Part shown: one piece after another, positions 33,835 to 44,600 of the stretch
Layout: each line of letters opens with the position of its first letter
Position numbering within the stretch: position 1 is the stretch's first letter
Source: Bacteroides faecichinchillae JCM 17102
GTDB taxonomy: Bacteria > Bacteroidota > Bacteroidia > Bacteroidales > Bacteroidaceae
Assembly: GCF_000614145.1 (NCBI RefSeq)
Contig: NZ_BAKK01000030.1
Span: 1-55,949 of the forward strand
Reading direction: 5' to 3'
DNA length: 55,949 nucleotides
Program-made: the position numbers and the translations under genes
The notes under the pieces: model-generated
Seen by the model: the letters and a program-made list of their open reading frames with translations, nothing else
The model's database searches: none
Told to the model about the DNA's origin: nothing

Positions 33835-35046
33835 ATGATTGACTGGAAAAAGAAATTTATTATAATATGGACAGGACAGTTGTTCTCTATATTAAGTAGT
33901 TCGATAGCACAATTCGCTGTTGTTCTATGGATTAGTTTGGAAACAGGTTCTGCGGAAGTATTATCTTATGCAACTATAGCGGCATTGTTGCCTCAGGCAT
34001 TGTTGGGACCATTTGCAGGAGTCTTTGTTGATCGTTGGAGTCGTAAGTGGACAATGATAGGTGCAGATAGCTTTGTTGCCCTCTGTTCGGGAATCATTGC
34101 TTTACTGTTTTATCTTGATGTGGTAGAATTGTGGCAAATTTATATATTGCTTATGTTTCGTTCTATTGGAGGTGCTTTTCATGCTCCGGCTATGAAATCG
34201 TCCATACCTCTGTTAGCTCCCGAGAGCGAGTTGATGCGTATTGCTGCTGTGAATCAAGCTATTCAATCTGTTTGTAGTATAGGAGGACCTGCTTTGGGTG
34301 CAATATTATTATTATCCTTTGATATGAGTATGGTGATGTTGCTTGATGTTGCCGGGGCTTTTATTGCTTGTACATCTTTGCTATTTGTCTTTATCCCTAA
34401 TCCTAAAAAAGAGCTTTTGTCAGCAAAAGGAGTGATGAACGATATGGCTGAAGGTTTTAAAGTCATACTGGAAAATAGAGGAATCAGTTGGGTAATGGCT
34501 ACAGAAGTATTGATTACATTCTTTGTTCTGCCAATTGTTGCCTTAATGCCACTGATGACTTTACAAAACTTTTCAGGTACAGCCTATCAGGTAAGCCTTA
34601 TCGAAGTTTTATTTGGAATAGGTATGTTGATTGGAGGAATATTATTGGGAATATGGAATCCTAAGATACGGAAAATATTTTTAATTGTTTCTTCTTATTT
34701 TTTTCTGGGATTTACATTAGCATTAAGTGGATTGCTTCCTTCTGATGGCTACATGATATTTGCAATTCTAACAGTAGTACAGGGGATTGTTATTCCTTTT
34801 TATTCGGGTCCATTCACTTCCTTGTTGCAAACACAATTTAAACCAAACTATTTAGGTCGTGTATTTGCGTTATTTGATAGTGTAAGTCTTTTCCCTTCTA
34901 TTATCGGATTGCTTGTTACCAGCTTTATGGCTGATTCATTGGGTATTGCTAATATCTTTTTATATTGTGGTATTGCTATTGTTCTGACAACTGTTCTGAT
35001 GTTGTGTATTCCTTCAGTCAGAAATCTTGGGAAAGATGGTTTTTAA
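33835..35046 (+). CDS. MFS transporter, DHA3 type (MefA/EntS-like)
   Basis: The 403-residue protein has about twelve membrane segments. The N-terminus MIDWKKKFIIIWTGQLFSIL followed by IAQFAVVLWI is characteristic of the DHA3 (MefA-like) group. The TM2-3 loop holds a motif A variant (GPFAGVFVDRWSRKWTM, about residues 62-78), and FRSIGGAFHAPAMKSSIPLL occurs in TM4-5. Members export macrolides or siderophores. The gene is alone on the plus strand with its own promoter and no regulator adjacent. Substrate unknown. Confidence 0.88.
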   Translation: MIDWKKKFIIIWTGQLFSILSSSIAQFAVVLWISLETGSAEVLSYATIAALLPQALLGPFAGVFVDRWSRKWTMIGADSFVALCSGIIALLFYLDVVELWQIYILLMFRSIGGAFHAPAMKSSIPLLAPESELMRIAAVNQAIQSVCSIGGPALGAILLLSFDMSMVMLLDVAGAFIACTSLLFVFIPNPKKELLSAKGVMNDMAEGFKVILENRGISWVMATEVLITFFVLPIVALMPLMTLQNFSGTAYQVSLIEVLFGIGMLIGGILLGIWNPKIRKIFLIVSSYFFLGFTLALSGLLPSDGYMIFAILTVVQGIVIPFYSGPFTSLLQTQFKPNYLGRVFALFDSVSLFPSIIGLLVTSFMADSLGIANIFLYCGIAIVLTTVLMLCIPSVRNLGKDGF

Positions 35047-35365
35047 GTAATTATATGTATATGAACAGTGATACAGGACTTTTCATATAAAGCTTTTGTC
35101 GGTTTATCATTGTTGCGCTTAAAATGAATACGCTCATTTAAAGGCATATCAAAACTGCTCGCTTTTTTTATACTCTCTTATGATTGCAAGTGAGATAACT
35201 TTCATAACGTATTTATTTGAAGTAAAGATCATTTGTGTACAGCTTTTATAGTTGTACAGATAATATTCTCTATGATCTAGTTTTTTTATATTAACCTGAT
35301 TGATTATCTGGCAATAACCAATAATATGTAAGACAGCAATATGAACATACAAGAAATCTGAATGT
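35047..35365. other. Gene-free spacer
   Basis: 319 nt of AT-rich sequence between two convergent genes. I see no ORF, promoter or clear hairpin of note. Confidence 0.5.
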
Positions 35366-35938
35366 TTAAAAATTCATAGAAGCATAAATGCCCCAATGCT
35401 TATTACCAAAAACTGCCGGAGATATCGTCAGATTATGTTTCTTGGCGAACGGACGAGTGAATATATAACTACTTCCGACACCTATGGCAGCTCCGGCAAG
35501 TATGTCCCAGCAGTCATGTCTTTTTGCATATACACGTCCCCATGCTACATATCCGGATACAAGATAAGCAGGAATTCCGTATTTCCATCCATATCTGCGT
35601 TGGATAAAAGAAGCTCCCTGAAATGACATGGCTGTGTGGTTGGATGGGAATGCATGATTGTCACTGCCATCGGGACGCTGTTTTTTTATACTGTATTTTA
35701 AAATGTAAGAGGTTGCCAAACTGGTTGCACCTCCTAAAACCAATTGTTCGGTACCTTTATAGTCTTTCATAATAAGGGTAGTTATTAAACCGGCTACCGG
35801 AGTTGCAAACATTAAAACATCTGTTGATTTTTTCACGTTTTCACGAGGCTGTGCTTGGATGGAGTTCAGAAAGCAAGAAAAGAGTAGCCAAGTACAGATA
35901 ACTATTTGGCTCCATATATTTTTTGAAATTTGATCCAT
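35366..35938 (-). CDS. PAP2-family phosphatase
   Basis: From the ATG at 35938 (MDQISKNIW) the product has 190 residues; the frame extends to 35977 without family support. It has an N-terminal signal or anchor (about 10-30) and then the three PAP2 motifs: KKQRPDGSDNHAFPS (motif 1 K-x6-RP), PSNHT (motif 2, PSGH-like) and GRVYAKRHDCWDILAG (motif 3, with the catalytic His in SR-x5-H-like context). It dephosphorylates lipid phosphates such as undecaprenyl pyrophosphate or lipid A at the membrane. A -7 box on the minus strand (TACCTTTG, 36029-36036) gives a leader of about 85 nt. Confidence 0.87.
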   Translation of the reverse strand: MDQISKNIWSQIVICTWLLFSCFLNSIQAQPRENVKKSTDVLMFATPVAGLITTLIMKDYKGTEQLVLGGATSLATSYILKYSIKKQRPDGSDNHAFPSNHTAMSFQGASFIQRRYGWKYGIPAYLVSGYVAWGRVYAKRHDCWDILAGAAIGVGSSYIFTRPFAKKHNLTISPAVFGNKHWGIYASMNF

Positions 35939-36065
35939 TTGGTTTTGTCTGATTGTTAAAGTAGTGTTTATATACATTCAAAGTCTTTGTTTCTACAACA
36001 TTTTGAGTTGTATGAGTTAATTTTGCGTCAAAGGTATTATTTTTATTTGGATTTTATGTTAATCT

Positions 36066-36099
36066 CTTGACTCGTACCTTAGGGGAGGCCTTATCTTTG
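36066..36099 (+). promoter_or_regulatory. MerR-gene promoter with lengthened spacer
   Basis: -33 like TTG (CTTGA from 36066) and -7 box TATCTTTG (36092-36099) are separated by 22 nt, versus 19 nt in the sRNA promoters of this window. A GC-rich stretch ACCTTAGGGGAGG lies in the spacer. MerR-family regulators typically act on over-long spacers, so autoregulation is plausible. Confidence 0.45.
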
Positions 36100-36126
36100 T
36101 GGCATAAAACAACTGCGCAGAAGTTT

Positions 36127-36954
36127 ATGAAGAATAAAATTAAGTTTAAAATCGGAGAATTTTCCAAGCTTTGTCAAGTGACTGTCAAGACACTTCGTTA
36201 TTATGAAGAGGTAGGATTATTAGTGCCTGTTGAGGTGGATGAGTGGACTGGTTATCGCTATTACGATATCAGCCAACTTCGAAGAATGAATCGGATTGTC
36301 TATTTAAAGCAATTAGGATTTAGCCTTGAAGAGATAGGTGAATTGCTTGAGGATGGTAGGTCTTATCCTAATCCTGATCAATTGAAGAGAAAGGTCGAAA
36401 GTTGTAAACAGGAGATAGAACATTTGATGTGGCGACAGACTGAACTCTTAAGGCTTGAAAATATGCTCCATAAACAAGAAAAAATCATGGAAAAAGTAGT
36501 TAAAAAATCGCTTCCGGCAAGAATATTTGCTACACATCGTCGTAAGATAGATTCTTATCAGGAATTGTTTAATCTTTGTCCGAATATTATCGGACCGGAG
36601 ATGCAACGTTTAGGTTGTCAGTGTCCTGCACCTGAATATTGTTTTACGGTGGAATATAATGAAGAATATGGTGTGGATATTGACATTGAGTTTTTTGAGG
36701 CAGTAGCAGAACGTGGCAAGGATTCAGATTTGATTAAGTTCAAGGAACTTCCTGAAGTACCCGTTGCTCTTTGTGTCAATCATTATGGAGCATACGAGAA
36801 AATGCCGGAAACTTTTGCTGAGTTATATGCTTATGCCGAAACGAATGGTTACGAAGTAAGTGAACAACCTCGTTTTTGTCATATAGATGGTATCTGGAAT
36901 AAAGAATCTGTGGATGAATGGCTGACTGAAATTCAGTTGCCTGTAAAACGATAA
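36127..36954 (+). CDS. MerR-family regulator with GyrI-like effector domain
   Basis: From the ATG at 36127 (MKNKIKFKIGEFSKL) the product has 275 residues; the open frame upstream to a TTG at 36067 overlaps the promoter. The N-terminal winged helix (GEFSKLCQVTVKTLRYYEEV, then WTGYRYYDISQL) is classic MerR. A coiled-coil linker (about 80-125) follows, then a GyrI-like ligand-binding domain (about 130-275). This is the BmrR plan: a drug-responsive activator. No transporter is directly adjacent, so the target may be elsewhere or the neighbouring decayed VOC gene. Confidence 0.88.
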   Translation: MKNKIKFKIGEFSKLCQVTVKTLRYYEEVGLLVPVEVDEWTGYRYYDISQLRRMNRIVYLKQLGFSLEEIGELLEDGRSYPNPDQLKRKVESCKQEIEHLMWRQTELLRLENMLHKQEKIMEKVVKKSLPARIFATHRRKIDSYQELFNLCPNIIGPEMQRLGCQCPAPEYCFTVEYNEEYGVDIDIEFFEAVAERGKDSDLIKFKELPEVPVALCVNHYGAYEKMPETFAELYAYAETNGYEVSEQPRFCHIDGIWNKESVDEWLTEIQLPVKR

Positions 36955-36967
36955 TTACTATATCCTG

Positions 36968-37018
36968 AAACGGAATCTCACAAATTACTCCATGAGTAAA
37001 TTTCGTGAAATTCCGTTT
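36968..37018. terminator. Bidirectional hairpin after the MerR gene
   Basis: Arms AAACGGAATCTCACAAATTACTC (written in two parts: AAACGGAATCTCAC + AAATTACTC) and GAGTAAATTT + CGTGAAATTCCGTTT pair with two single-base bulges, one mismatch and a 3-nt loop, flanked by A/T runs. It separates the MerR gene from the VOC remnant. Confidence 0.7.
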
Positions 37019-37025
37019 TACTAAT

Positions 37026-37464
37026 TTACATACTCTCACCCAGTTTGGCATTAATCATCTACTTACACCGAATTTATCAGTAAGCATTCCAAAATATTCT
37101 CCCCAAAACATTTTATTTATTTATGTAAAAAAATCTGCTGTCGGGAAGTGCAGCGAACAGTTTATCAACTTCTGCCTTATTGTCTATGTTTATGGAAAGA
37201 CTAATATTATTTCCTACAACAAACTTAGGTCCGCAATCTCCCCTTGTATCACGCCCATTAGTACTGCTTTTCCAACTTGTAGTGAAACATGTATGATTCT
37301 TTTCTTAAATTCTTCGGACATAGATGGTATACTTTATTGTGTGGAGATTTTGTCAAAATGACTGATCTACATAAACTCTTCGCCGAATACCGATTTGTAA
37401 AAGTTGAAGGCTTCTTCACAATACAATTACCATCAAAATTGAGATAAGGATTAATTTTCATCAT
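37026..37464 (-). pseudogene. Decayed VOC-family (PhnB-like glyoxalase fold) gene
   Basis: On the minus strand the frame starts MMKINPYLNFDGNC at 37464, the standard start of PhnB-like VOC proteins, and then breaks. After a frame change EEAFNFYKSVFGEEFM appears, ended by a stop. Further on SEEFKKRIIHVSLQVGK, GPKFVVGNNISLSINID, NKAEVDKLFAALPD, MFWGEYFGMLTDKFGV and MINAKLGESM lie in changing frames, with a TGG-to-TAG change before the last. Together they cover the whole protein, about 145 codons, with at least four lesions. It is a genuine pseudogene, not a sequencing slip. It converges on the MerR gene. Confidence 0.85.
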
Positions 37465-37698
37465 AATGGTTGGTTTTTAAGTTTATCGATGGTTATTATA
37501 ACTATCGGTAAACAACTGAAGAACTGTGAATTTGTCGGGGTAGTTATAGTTCTCGTAGTTTCATTATGATTGTTTGTTCGAATAGATATATCATATCCGA
37601 ACATACCATTTTGCATATAATATTAAAATTATGCAATTCATATTATTCTATTCGCATAATCTGAATTAAATAATTATATTTGCAAAAATACTAATGAT

Positions 37699-38852
37699 AT
37701 GGCAAAAGTGATAAATCCTTTTATAGTAACCGGAAAGATTGAACCGGAATATTTCTGTGACCGTGTGGAAGAGTCGGCACGACTTATCAAATCTATAACG
37801 AATGGTAATAATCTGGTTATTATTTCACCTCGACGTATGGGGAAAACCGGACTGATTCAATTTTGTTATGATAAGCCGGACATCAGAAAGGAATATTATA
37901 CATTTTTATAGATATACTTCATACATCTAGTCTTCGGGAGTTTACCTATCTATTAGGGCGAGAAATTTATGAAACACTTTTGCCACGTAGTCGTAAAATG
38001 ATCAAACTGTTTATACAGACTATGAAATCTATTAGTGGAAAGTTCGGATTTGATCCTGTCACCAATTTACCGACTTTTAATGTCGAACTTGGAGATATAG
38101 AACAACCGGAATATACACTGGAAGAGGTCTTTCGATATTTGGCTGCTGCTGATAGGCCCTGTATTGTGGCAATTGATGAGTTTCAGCAAATAGCAAAGTA
38201 TCCGGAGCGGAATATTGAAGCATTACTTCGTACACATATTCAGAAGATTGGTAACAGTAATTTTATTTTTGCAGGTAGCGAACGTCATATGATGCAGGAA
38301 ATATTCTTGTCTGCTGCACGTCCGTTTTATCATAGTGCGGATATGCTAGAACTTAAAGCCATTCCGGAGGAAATGTATGTTCCTTTTATTGTTAAACATT
38401 TTAGAGATCGTAATCGTCATATTGAAACTGAAAATGTAAAGAAGGTCTATCACTTTTTCAAAGGTCATACCTACTACATCCAGAAGGCTTTTAATGAATC
38501 ATTTGCAGATACGTCTGAAGAAGCGGAATGTACATTAAATACGATTCAGATAGCGATCAATAATATGATTGCTTCAAATGATACCATTTTTCGCGAAATA
38601 TTGTCGAATATACCTGAAAAACAAAAGGAGTTACTTTATGCGATTGCTAAAGAAGGTGAGGCAGAGCGGATTACTTCTGCACAATTCATTAAACGTCATG
38701 GTTTGTCTTCTTCCAGTTCTGTACAATCGGCCATGAATAAACTATTAGAAAAGGATATTATTACGGAAATTAATAAAGTCTTTTCTGTGACGGATAAACT
38801 TTTTGCGTTGTGGATAAATAAAATATATGGTGGAATATATCTGGTTACTTAA
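37699..38852 (+). CDS. AAA-family ATPase (ATPase_2-like), frameshifted
   Basis: The gene is split by a 1-nt deletion in a T run (37903-37907). The first frame has 70 codons, then the protein continues in the next frame. Restored, the product has 384 residues with the join YYTFFIDILHTSSLREFT. The N-terminus INPFIVTGKIEPEYFCDRVE and Walker A IISPRRMGKTG (about residues 43-53) are typical of the Bacteroides ATP-binding proteins related to archaeal ATPase_2. Walker B is CIVAIDEFQQIA, a sensor-like FIFAGSERHMM follows, and a winged-helix domain sits at the C-terminus (about 300-384). The role is unknown; the family is frequent and repeated in Bacteroides genomes. Confidence 0.8.
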
Positions 38853-39014
38853 AATTAATATAGTTCATGTAAATTCTGAATATTGAATGACCCACTTCTT
38901 GGAGGTAAGGAGAACATCATTGTATAAAAACGAGTAATTCATATCCTAATAGATCGATAAAATTAGAGGAAGCATAAAAATAATTGCACTAATACACATC
39001 CACAACAATACTAC

Positions 39015-39676
39015 TTACCAATCAATTTCTTTGATTCCTTTACTTTGTAAGAAAGTATTAGCTTTGCTGAAATGCTTACATCCTAAAAAGCCATATTCGG
39101 CAGACCGGGAGATGGATGTACTGTTGTTAAGACAAGGTGTTTATTTGTGTCTATTAAAGCTATTTTTTCTTTTGCATAACTTCCCCATAACATGAATACT
39201 AAATGTTCCCGTTCATCACTTAACTTTTTAATGACTGCATCTGTAAATGTTTCCCAACCCATATTCCGATGTGATCCTGTTTCATAAGCACGTACAGTGA
39301 GGACAGAATTCATTGGAAATACTCCTTGTTCTACCCAACGATTCAAATTTCCGGAAGTGGGTATTGGTTTTCCCAAATCCTGATGTATTTCTTTAAAAAT
39401 ATTAATTAATGATCCGGGAATTGCTACTCCGTCAGGCACAGAAAAACAAATTCCATAATATTGTCCGGGATTAGGGTAAGGATCTTGCCCGAGAATGACA
39501 ACTTTTACTTTCTCGAAAGGACACGAGTTGAATACATGGAATATCTGATGTCCGGGTGGAAGAACTTGTGTTCGTCCATATTCACTCTTGATAAATGTTA
39601 CCAATTTCTCAAAATATGGTTTGTCAAATTCTTCTTGGAGACGTTTACGCCAACTTTCCTCTATTTTCACATTCAT
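39015..39676 (-). CDS. ung: Uracil-DNA glycosylase (family 1), frameshifted near the C-terminus
   Basis: The minus-strand frame opens at 39676 with [17 protein letters not shown]. The catalytic water-activating motif is [13 protein letters not shown] (Asp about residue 67), and the C-terminal motif HPSP is present. A 1-nt deletion in the GGG run at 39107-39109 (CCC on the coding strand) shifts the frame after HPSP and stops it at residue 197. In the other frame the usual ending follows ([20 protein letters not shown] then [10 protein letters not shown]), giving 220 residues, the normal Ung length. The enzyme removes uracil from DNA in base excision repair. It is monocistronic. Confidence 0.88.
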
Positions 39677-41661
39677 AGGTTACTTCTGTATTCTGTTGTA
39701 ACATTTTTGATACCAAAGATGCCTTTGTTTTTTTCATCTAAAAGGATTCTTTTCCAATTGAAAAAATATATATCACAGTATTCCAACAGATATGACTCTT
39801 CGTTAAATATTCGTAACATAGTAAGAATAAAAAGAGGATATAAGATTATAGCATCCTTCATACATGTAAAGAATTGTAATATATTAATAGTTAGTATACA
39901 AAGATACGACTACTCAATGTGCTACACCTTACAATAACTCTTTTTTATATTTCTTTAATAGTTTTGGAAATTGTATTTGTAATACAGTTAAAATTAATCT
40001 CTTTGTGCTAGTTGAGATTAAGATAAATTCTTTTTTTGACATAGTTAGAATAAGACGTTATTTATGTTAGAACTAGAAATAATACAATCTTTGATTTATG
40101 GCGGAGAGGGCTACAATGTAGAGTTTAAAGTTCGGATACCTTTTACCGTTGTATTGTGCGAAGTTATTTAAAGTTTTGGGGTAGTCAGGGATATATGAAT
40201 TGAAAAAAGATCGAAATTTACTTGTAGTTTATATAGGAGTATCTAAAAAACATAAGGGACTTTGTTGCAAAACATCTCAATGTTTGTTTTCAATCATTGG
40301 GAAGTTTTTTTTAATCTTCTCAGTGTTTTTCACCCTTTCAAAATGACAAAATGACATATATGACCTTTTTCTAAGTGTATTTTATTCTGTTGTTTATATA
40401 ATTATCTGATTATTAATAATATATGCCCTGTTTGTAACTTTTTTAAGGTATTTGTAGGAAGTGTTGATTACGCGGGCCTAAAAAGATGTTTTGATACATA
40501 ATATTATACTGATTGGTTGTGTTAATTTGTTTTTATGTTGATATTGTTTGATAAAAATGATACTATATCTTATTTTGACTCTATTTTATGGTGTGATTTT
40601 TGAATGTTTTTTAATTAAGTAATTATATTGTATAGTATTAGGGTGTATATGAAATTAATGTTAGGAATATTCTTATAATTATATCTTGTTTTTATCTTTT
40701 ATGTTGTTTTTTAAAGTATCATATGTCATTTTTGTCATTTTGTCGTTTTGAACAAGAGTGGCAATGACACAGATTATAGTATGACTAAATTTATAATAAG
40801 CATATAATCAGATGGTTATTGAAGTGTTTAAACTTTAAATTTCTTTTTTTTAGGTTTATAATATGCTTCAAGTCTGCGTAATTTATGCTTTTAGGAATGA
40901 TAGTAAATATCGCTTTTTGTCATTTTTTCAATGAAGTGAATGTAGTTATAAATGAATGTTTGAAATTGAAATAATGTGTTACAATGGTTGTTGTGTAAAT
41001 ATAGTGACGCTATCTTATCGTCATAGCGTTAGTATAGTTGTAGTTTAGTGTTGCTATAACCTGTGTATAACGACACCCTTTTGAATGCTTTCAATTATAT
41101 GGATAAGGGAGCTAGGCTATTGGATGTACTCGAGTGTACATTGGGAAACATCAAAGGTTCTGGTAGAGATAACTGTAGTCTCTCTGTTCCAAGTAATTGT
41201 ACATATAAATACTGCGTTGAGAAGAATAGTGAAGTAATGAAGAATCAAAATGCGGTTCACATACTATCTAAAATAGGTACGTTTTCGCAACGACATTTAC
41301 TCTGTCATAAGTAATTCTGACATCAAGATTCGGACATTGATTAAAGGCGTATGAAAGTACTATCCATTTCATTGACAAGCAAAAGTAAGTGCACTTCAAT
41401 AGTCTGACAAGCCTGTCATTCTGCCATTTTTCACTTCATTACTAATGACGAAATGATTGTCACTGTTATTCAGCCGACTGAAAGGAGGAAGAATCTTTTC
41501 TTTATTAGTACAAGAAGAGAGCCTTCGACAAGCTCAGGATGACCGGATACTTCTATTCGTCATTATCGAATAGTATTACTTTTCCTAAGCGATACAGATT
41601 CAGAATGCCAAAGCGAAATGATAGAAGATTTTAGTATTGATACACTTTTAAGGGGTATTTT
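39677..41661. other. AT-rich, apparently gene-free 2-kb region
   Basis: I find no ORF with coding character here. Repeated TGACA/TGTCA strings occur: CAAAATGACAAAATGACATA and relatives at 40336-40363 are inverted at 40719-40752, and a single copy is at about 40916-40926. Near 41522-41541 lies CCTTCGACAAGCTCAGGATG, a dispersed intergenic repeat I recognise from many unrelated genomes. A weak 83-codon frame at 41063-41314 is unsupported. The region may be a decayed accessory locus. Confidence 0.45.
41522..41541. repeat. Dispersed repeat CCTTCGACAAGCTCAGGATG
   Basis: This 20-mer matches the well-known intergenic 'CTTCGACAAGCTCAGG' repeat present in many bacterial genomes. Single copy within this window. 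Confidence 0.45.
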
Positions 41662-44600
41662 CTAATTTAAAGAATTATCTTTTTGTTTATTGCTGTCTCT
41701 GTATTCTTTAGGTGTTTGGTTATATCTTTTGGCAAACTCCTTATAAAAATGCGAACGATTGAGAAAAGCAGTTTTATACATAATCTCTTGAATGGTTAAT
41801 TGGGTAGTCAGCAACAGTTTGGCCGCGTGGCTAATCCTCTGTTCTTTAATAAAATCTTTCGGAGGTAGCTGATCCAAAGCTTTGAATTTGCGATATAAAT
41901 TTCGGCTACTGGTTTGTAAAGCTGTTGCCAATTCATCCGGACCAAACGAAGCATCATCTATGTTTTTTTCGATCATCTGAATAGCTGTTTGTAGAAACTC
42001 CTTATCCTCTTTCTGAATCAATTGTCCACCACTGAACTCAAAGATGCTAGCGGATGAGTTGTAGTATTCTTCCATTTCTTTTTGCTTTTTTATTAAATGG
42101 CGGACTACTGTCTTCAGGTATTGAGAATTGAATGGTTTAGGGATATAAGCATCAGCACCACATTCTATTCCTTCTATTTTTTCATCTGTTGTGTTCTTGG
42201 CAGATAGAATTACTAAAGGAATATGTAGTGTGTGTTTATTTCCTTTCAGTAGTTTGGTTAAGGTGATACCGTCCACTTTGGGCATCATAATATCTGTGAT
42301 GATTAACTCCGGTGTTTGTTGTTTTAGTAAGTTTAGTCCCTCTTCACCATTTGCGGCTGTTAATACCCTATATTCATCAGAAAGAATATCCTTCAACATC
42401 CACAATAGTTCTTTATTGTCCTCAATAACTAAAATAGTGGCTGAAGTTGAAGAAGACTTATTATCTTCAGAAAGAGTCATTGGTTGCTTTGACTTTTTTA
42501 ATGAATAAGATTGTATGTGATCAGCCTCGATGTTATTTTTTTCTTCTTCCTTTTCAGAAGTAGAAGGACTTACTTCTAAAAGAGGCAATGTTACAATAAA
42601 TTCTGCATATTTGTCTACCTCACTTTCAATATGAATTTCTCCTTGCAATAGCTTCACCATACTTTGACAGATAGCCAGTCCAAGGCCATTTCGTGATGAA
42701 AGGCCTTTGATACTGTTTTCTTTAATGTTATCGAGTACAATATAACGGTTAAATATAAGAGGAATGCTTTCTTGACAAATACCTTTTCCTGTATTATATA
42801 CTTTGATTTGCAGATTTGAATCGATTTGCCTTACAGAGATGCGAATTACCCCTTTTTTAGGTGTATATTTAAAAGCATTGGAAATCAGATTGTTTAATAC
42901 TTTACTAAAACAATTATTGTCACTATTCCAAATCAGCTCGCGTTCAACTTCTGTTTGAAGAAAAATATTGTTTTGTTCCGCTAACTCGCTGAATGAATCG
43001 ATAATTTCGTTAGAAAGTACACTTATGTCTAATTTCTGAATATGGCATATCTGATTACCTGTTTCCATACGTCGGAAATCAATCACTTCCTGGATAAGGC
43101 TATTTAGTCGTTCAGAGTTTGACTTTATAATTTGTATATATTTGTTAATAAACGAATCGGTGTGCTTATAGTTCAGAATCCGTTCGCATGGACCATAAAT
43201 AAGAGTTAATGGGGTACAAAACTCATGAGTGATATTGGTAAAGAAACGAAGTTTCTCTTCATACATCTCTTCCTTATATTTGGCATCAAGTTTCTGGGTG
43301 ATCTTATTTTTTCGTTGTTCATATTTCCACCTAATATATCGGATGATACCTAAAATACAGCCGATAATGATCAATGAATAAAAAATATAAGCATAGATCG
43401 TTTGATACCAGGGAGGACGTACAAAAATATGGATACTTTTGGCTAGTTGATGGCTATTGTTGATACCATCATTGTATTTTACTTTTAGAATATAATGCCC
43501 GGGAGGAATATTAGTAAATTGTGCTTCATGTGACCGGGTATCCATCCATACATTATTGAAGTTCTCCAGCTTATATGAATATTGGCTGTTTTCTCCATTA
43601 ATATAATCGACTGCCACAAATGAGACGGCAAAGAAGTTTTGATGGTGATTAAGAACAATTGTTTTTTCATCTTTTCTCTCCTCAACAAATTCGGAAATGT
43701 TATATTCCTGATTGAATATTCGTAGTTGAGTAAAATAAATCTCCGGTAAGAATCTTTTTTTCTCTTTAGGATTGTTTTTAATCCAAACAAGTCCGTCTAC
43801 TCCCCCGAAAAAACATCTTTTTTTAGTAGGATCCCAATAATAAGCATTATCGCTAAATTCAATTGTTTTCAGTCCTGTTTTATGATTTAAATTCTGAAAG
43901 GTGTTTTGGTATGGATTAAAAAGAATAATGCCGGTATTGCTACTAAGCCATAAATTGCCTAAATCATCCTCTAAAATTCCATGTATGGTATTATTAGGTA
44001 GCCCTTCATTTTCACTATAATTTTTATATTCGATTTCTCCATCGGGTAGTATAGTAATCTTTGTCAGTCCATAACTGGTACCTAGCCAGAATTGATGGTT
44101 TCTATCTTGATGGATACATAGAATATCGTTCATAGGAACAATTCCGTCTTTTTCGGTAAAATTGATGAGGCGATAGTTCTCTGTAATTGTGTTCAGCCTG
44201 ATGAGGCCATTACCACGCATACCTATCCATAGGATTGAATCATTCTCGGCACATATGGAATATATCTGGTTGTATTGCACCTTATTGGGGATATGGAAAT
44301 GATAAGGACGGATATTTTTTATACTAACATCATTATTGTGAGATTGAATGGCAATTTTTAACAAACTACTTCCTGATCCTACCCATAGCAAAGAGTCTCC
44401 CTTTTCAAGAATGGAGTGTACTCCCTGAATTCGTACACGAGTAGGATTTTTTAATGTGTGTATTCTGTCATCTTTATAGGAATAATAATTTAGTTCAGGG
44501 CCATCGGAACCGATCCATAAGATTGGTGAGGAACTTCCGGGAGTAAAGGCGAATATTGCATTATTGGTTAATCCATCTTTAGTTGTGAGGTGCTTGACAT

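Noticed and set aside
39461..39937. 158-codon plus-strand frame over the 5' end of ung
   Set aside because: Antisense to ung and then AT-rich spacer; low-complexity, with no recognisable protein.
41063..41314. 83-codon plus-strand frame in the AT-rich desert
   Set aside because: No promoter box, no family resemblance, and embedded in a non-coding stretch; I cannot exclude a short gene but do not support one.
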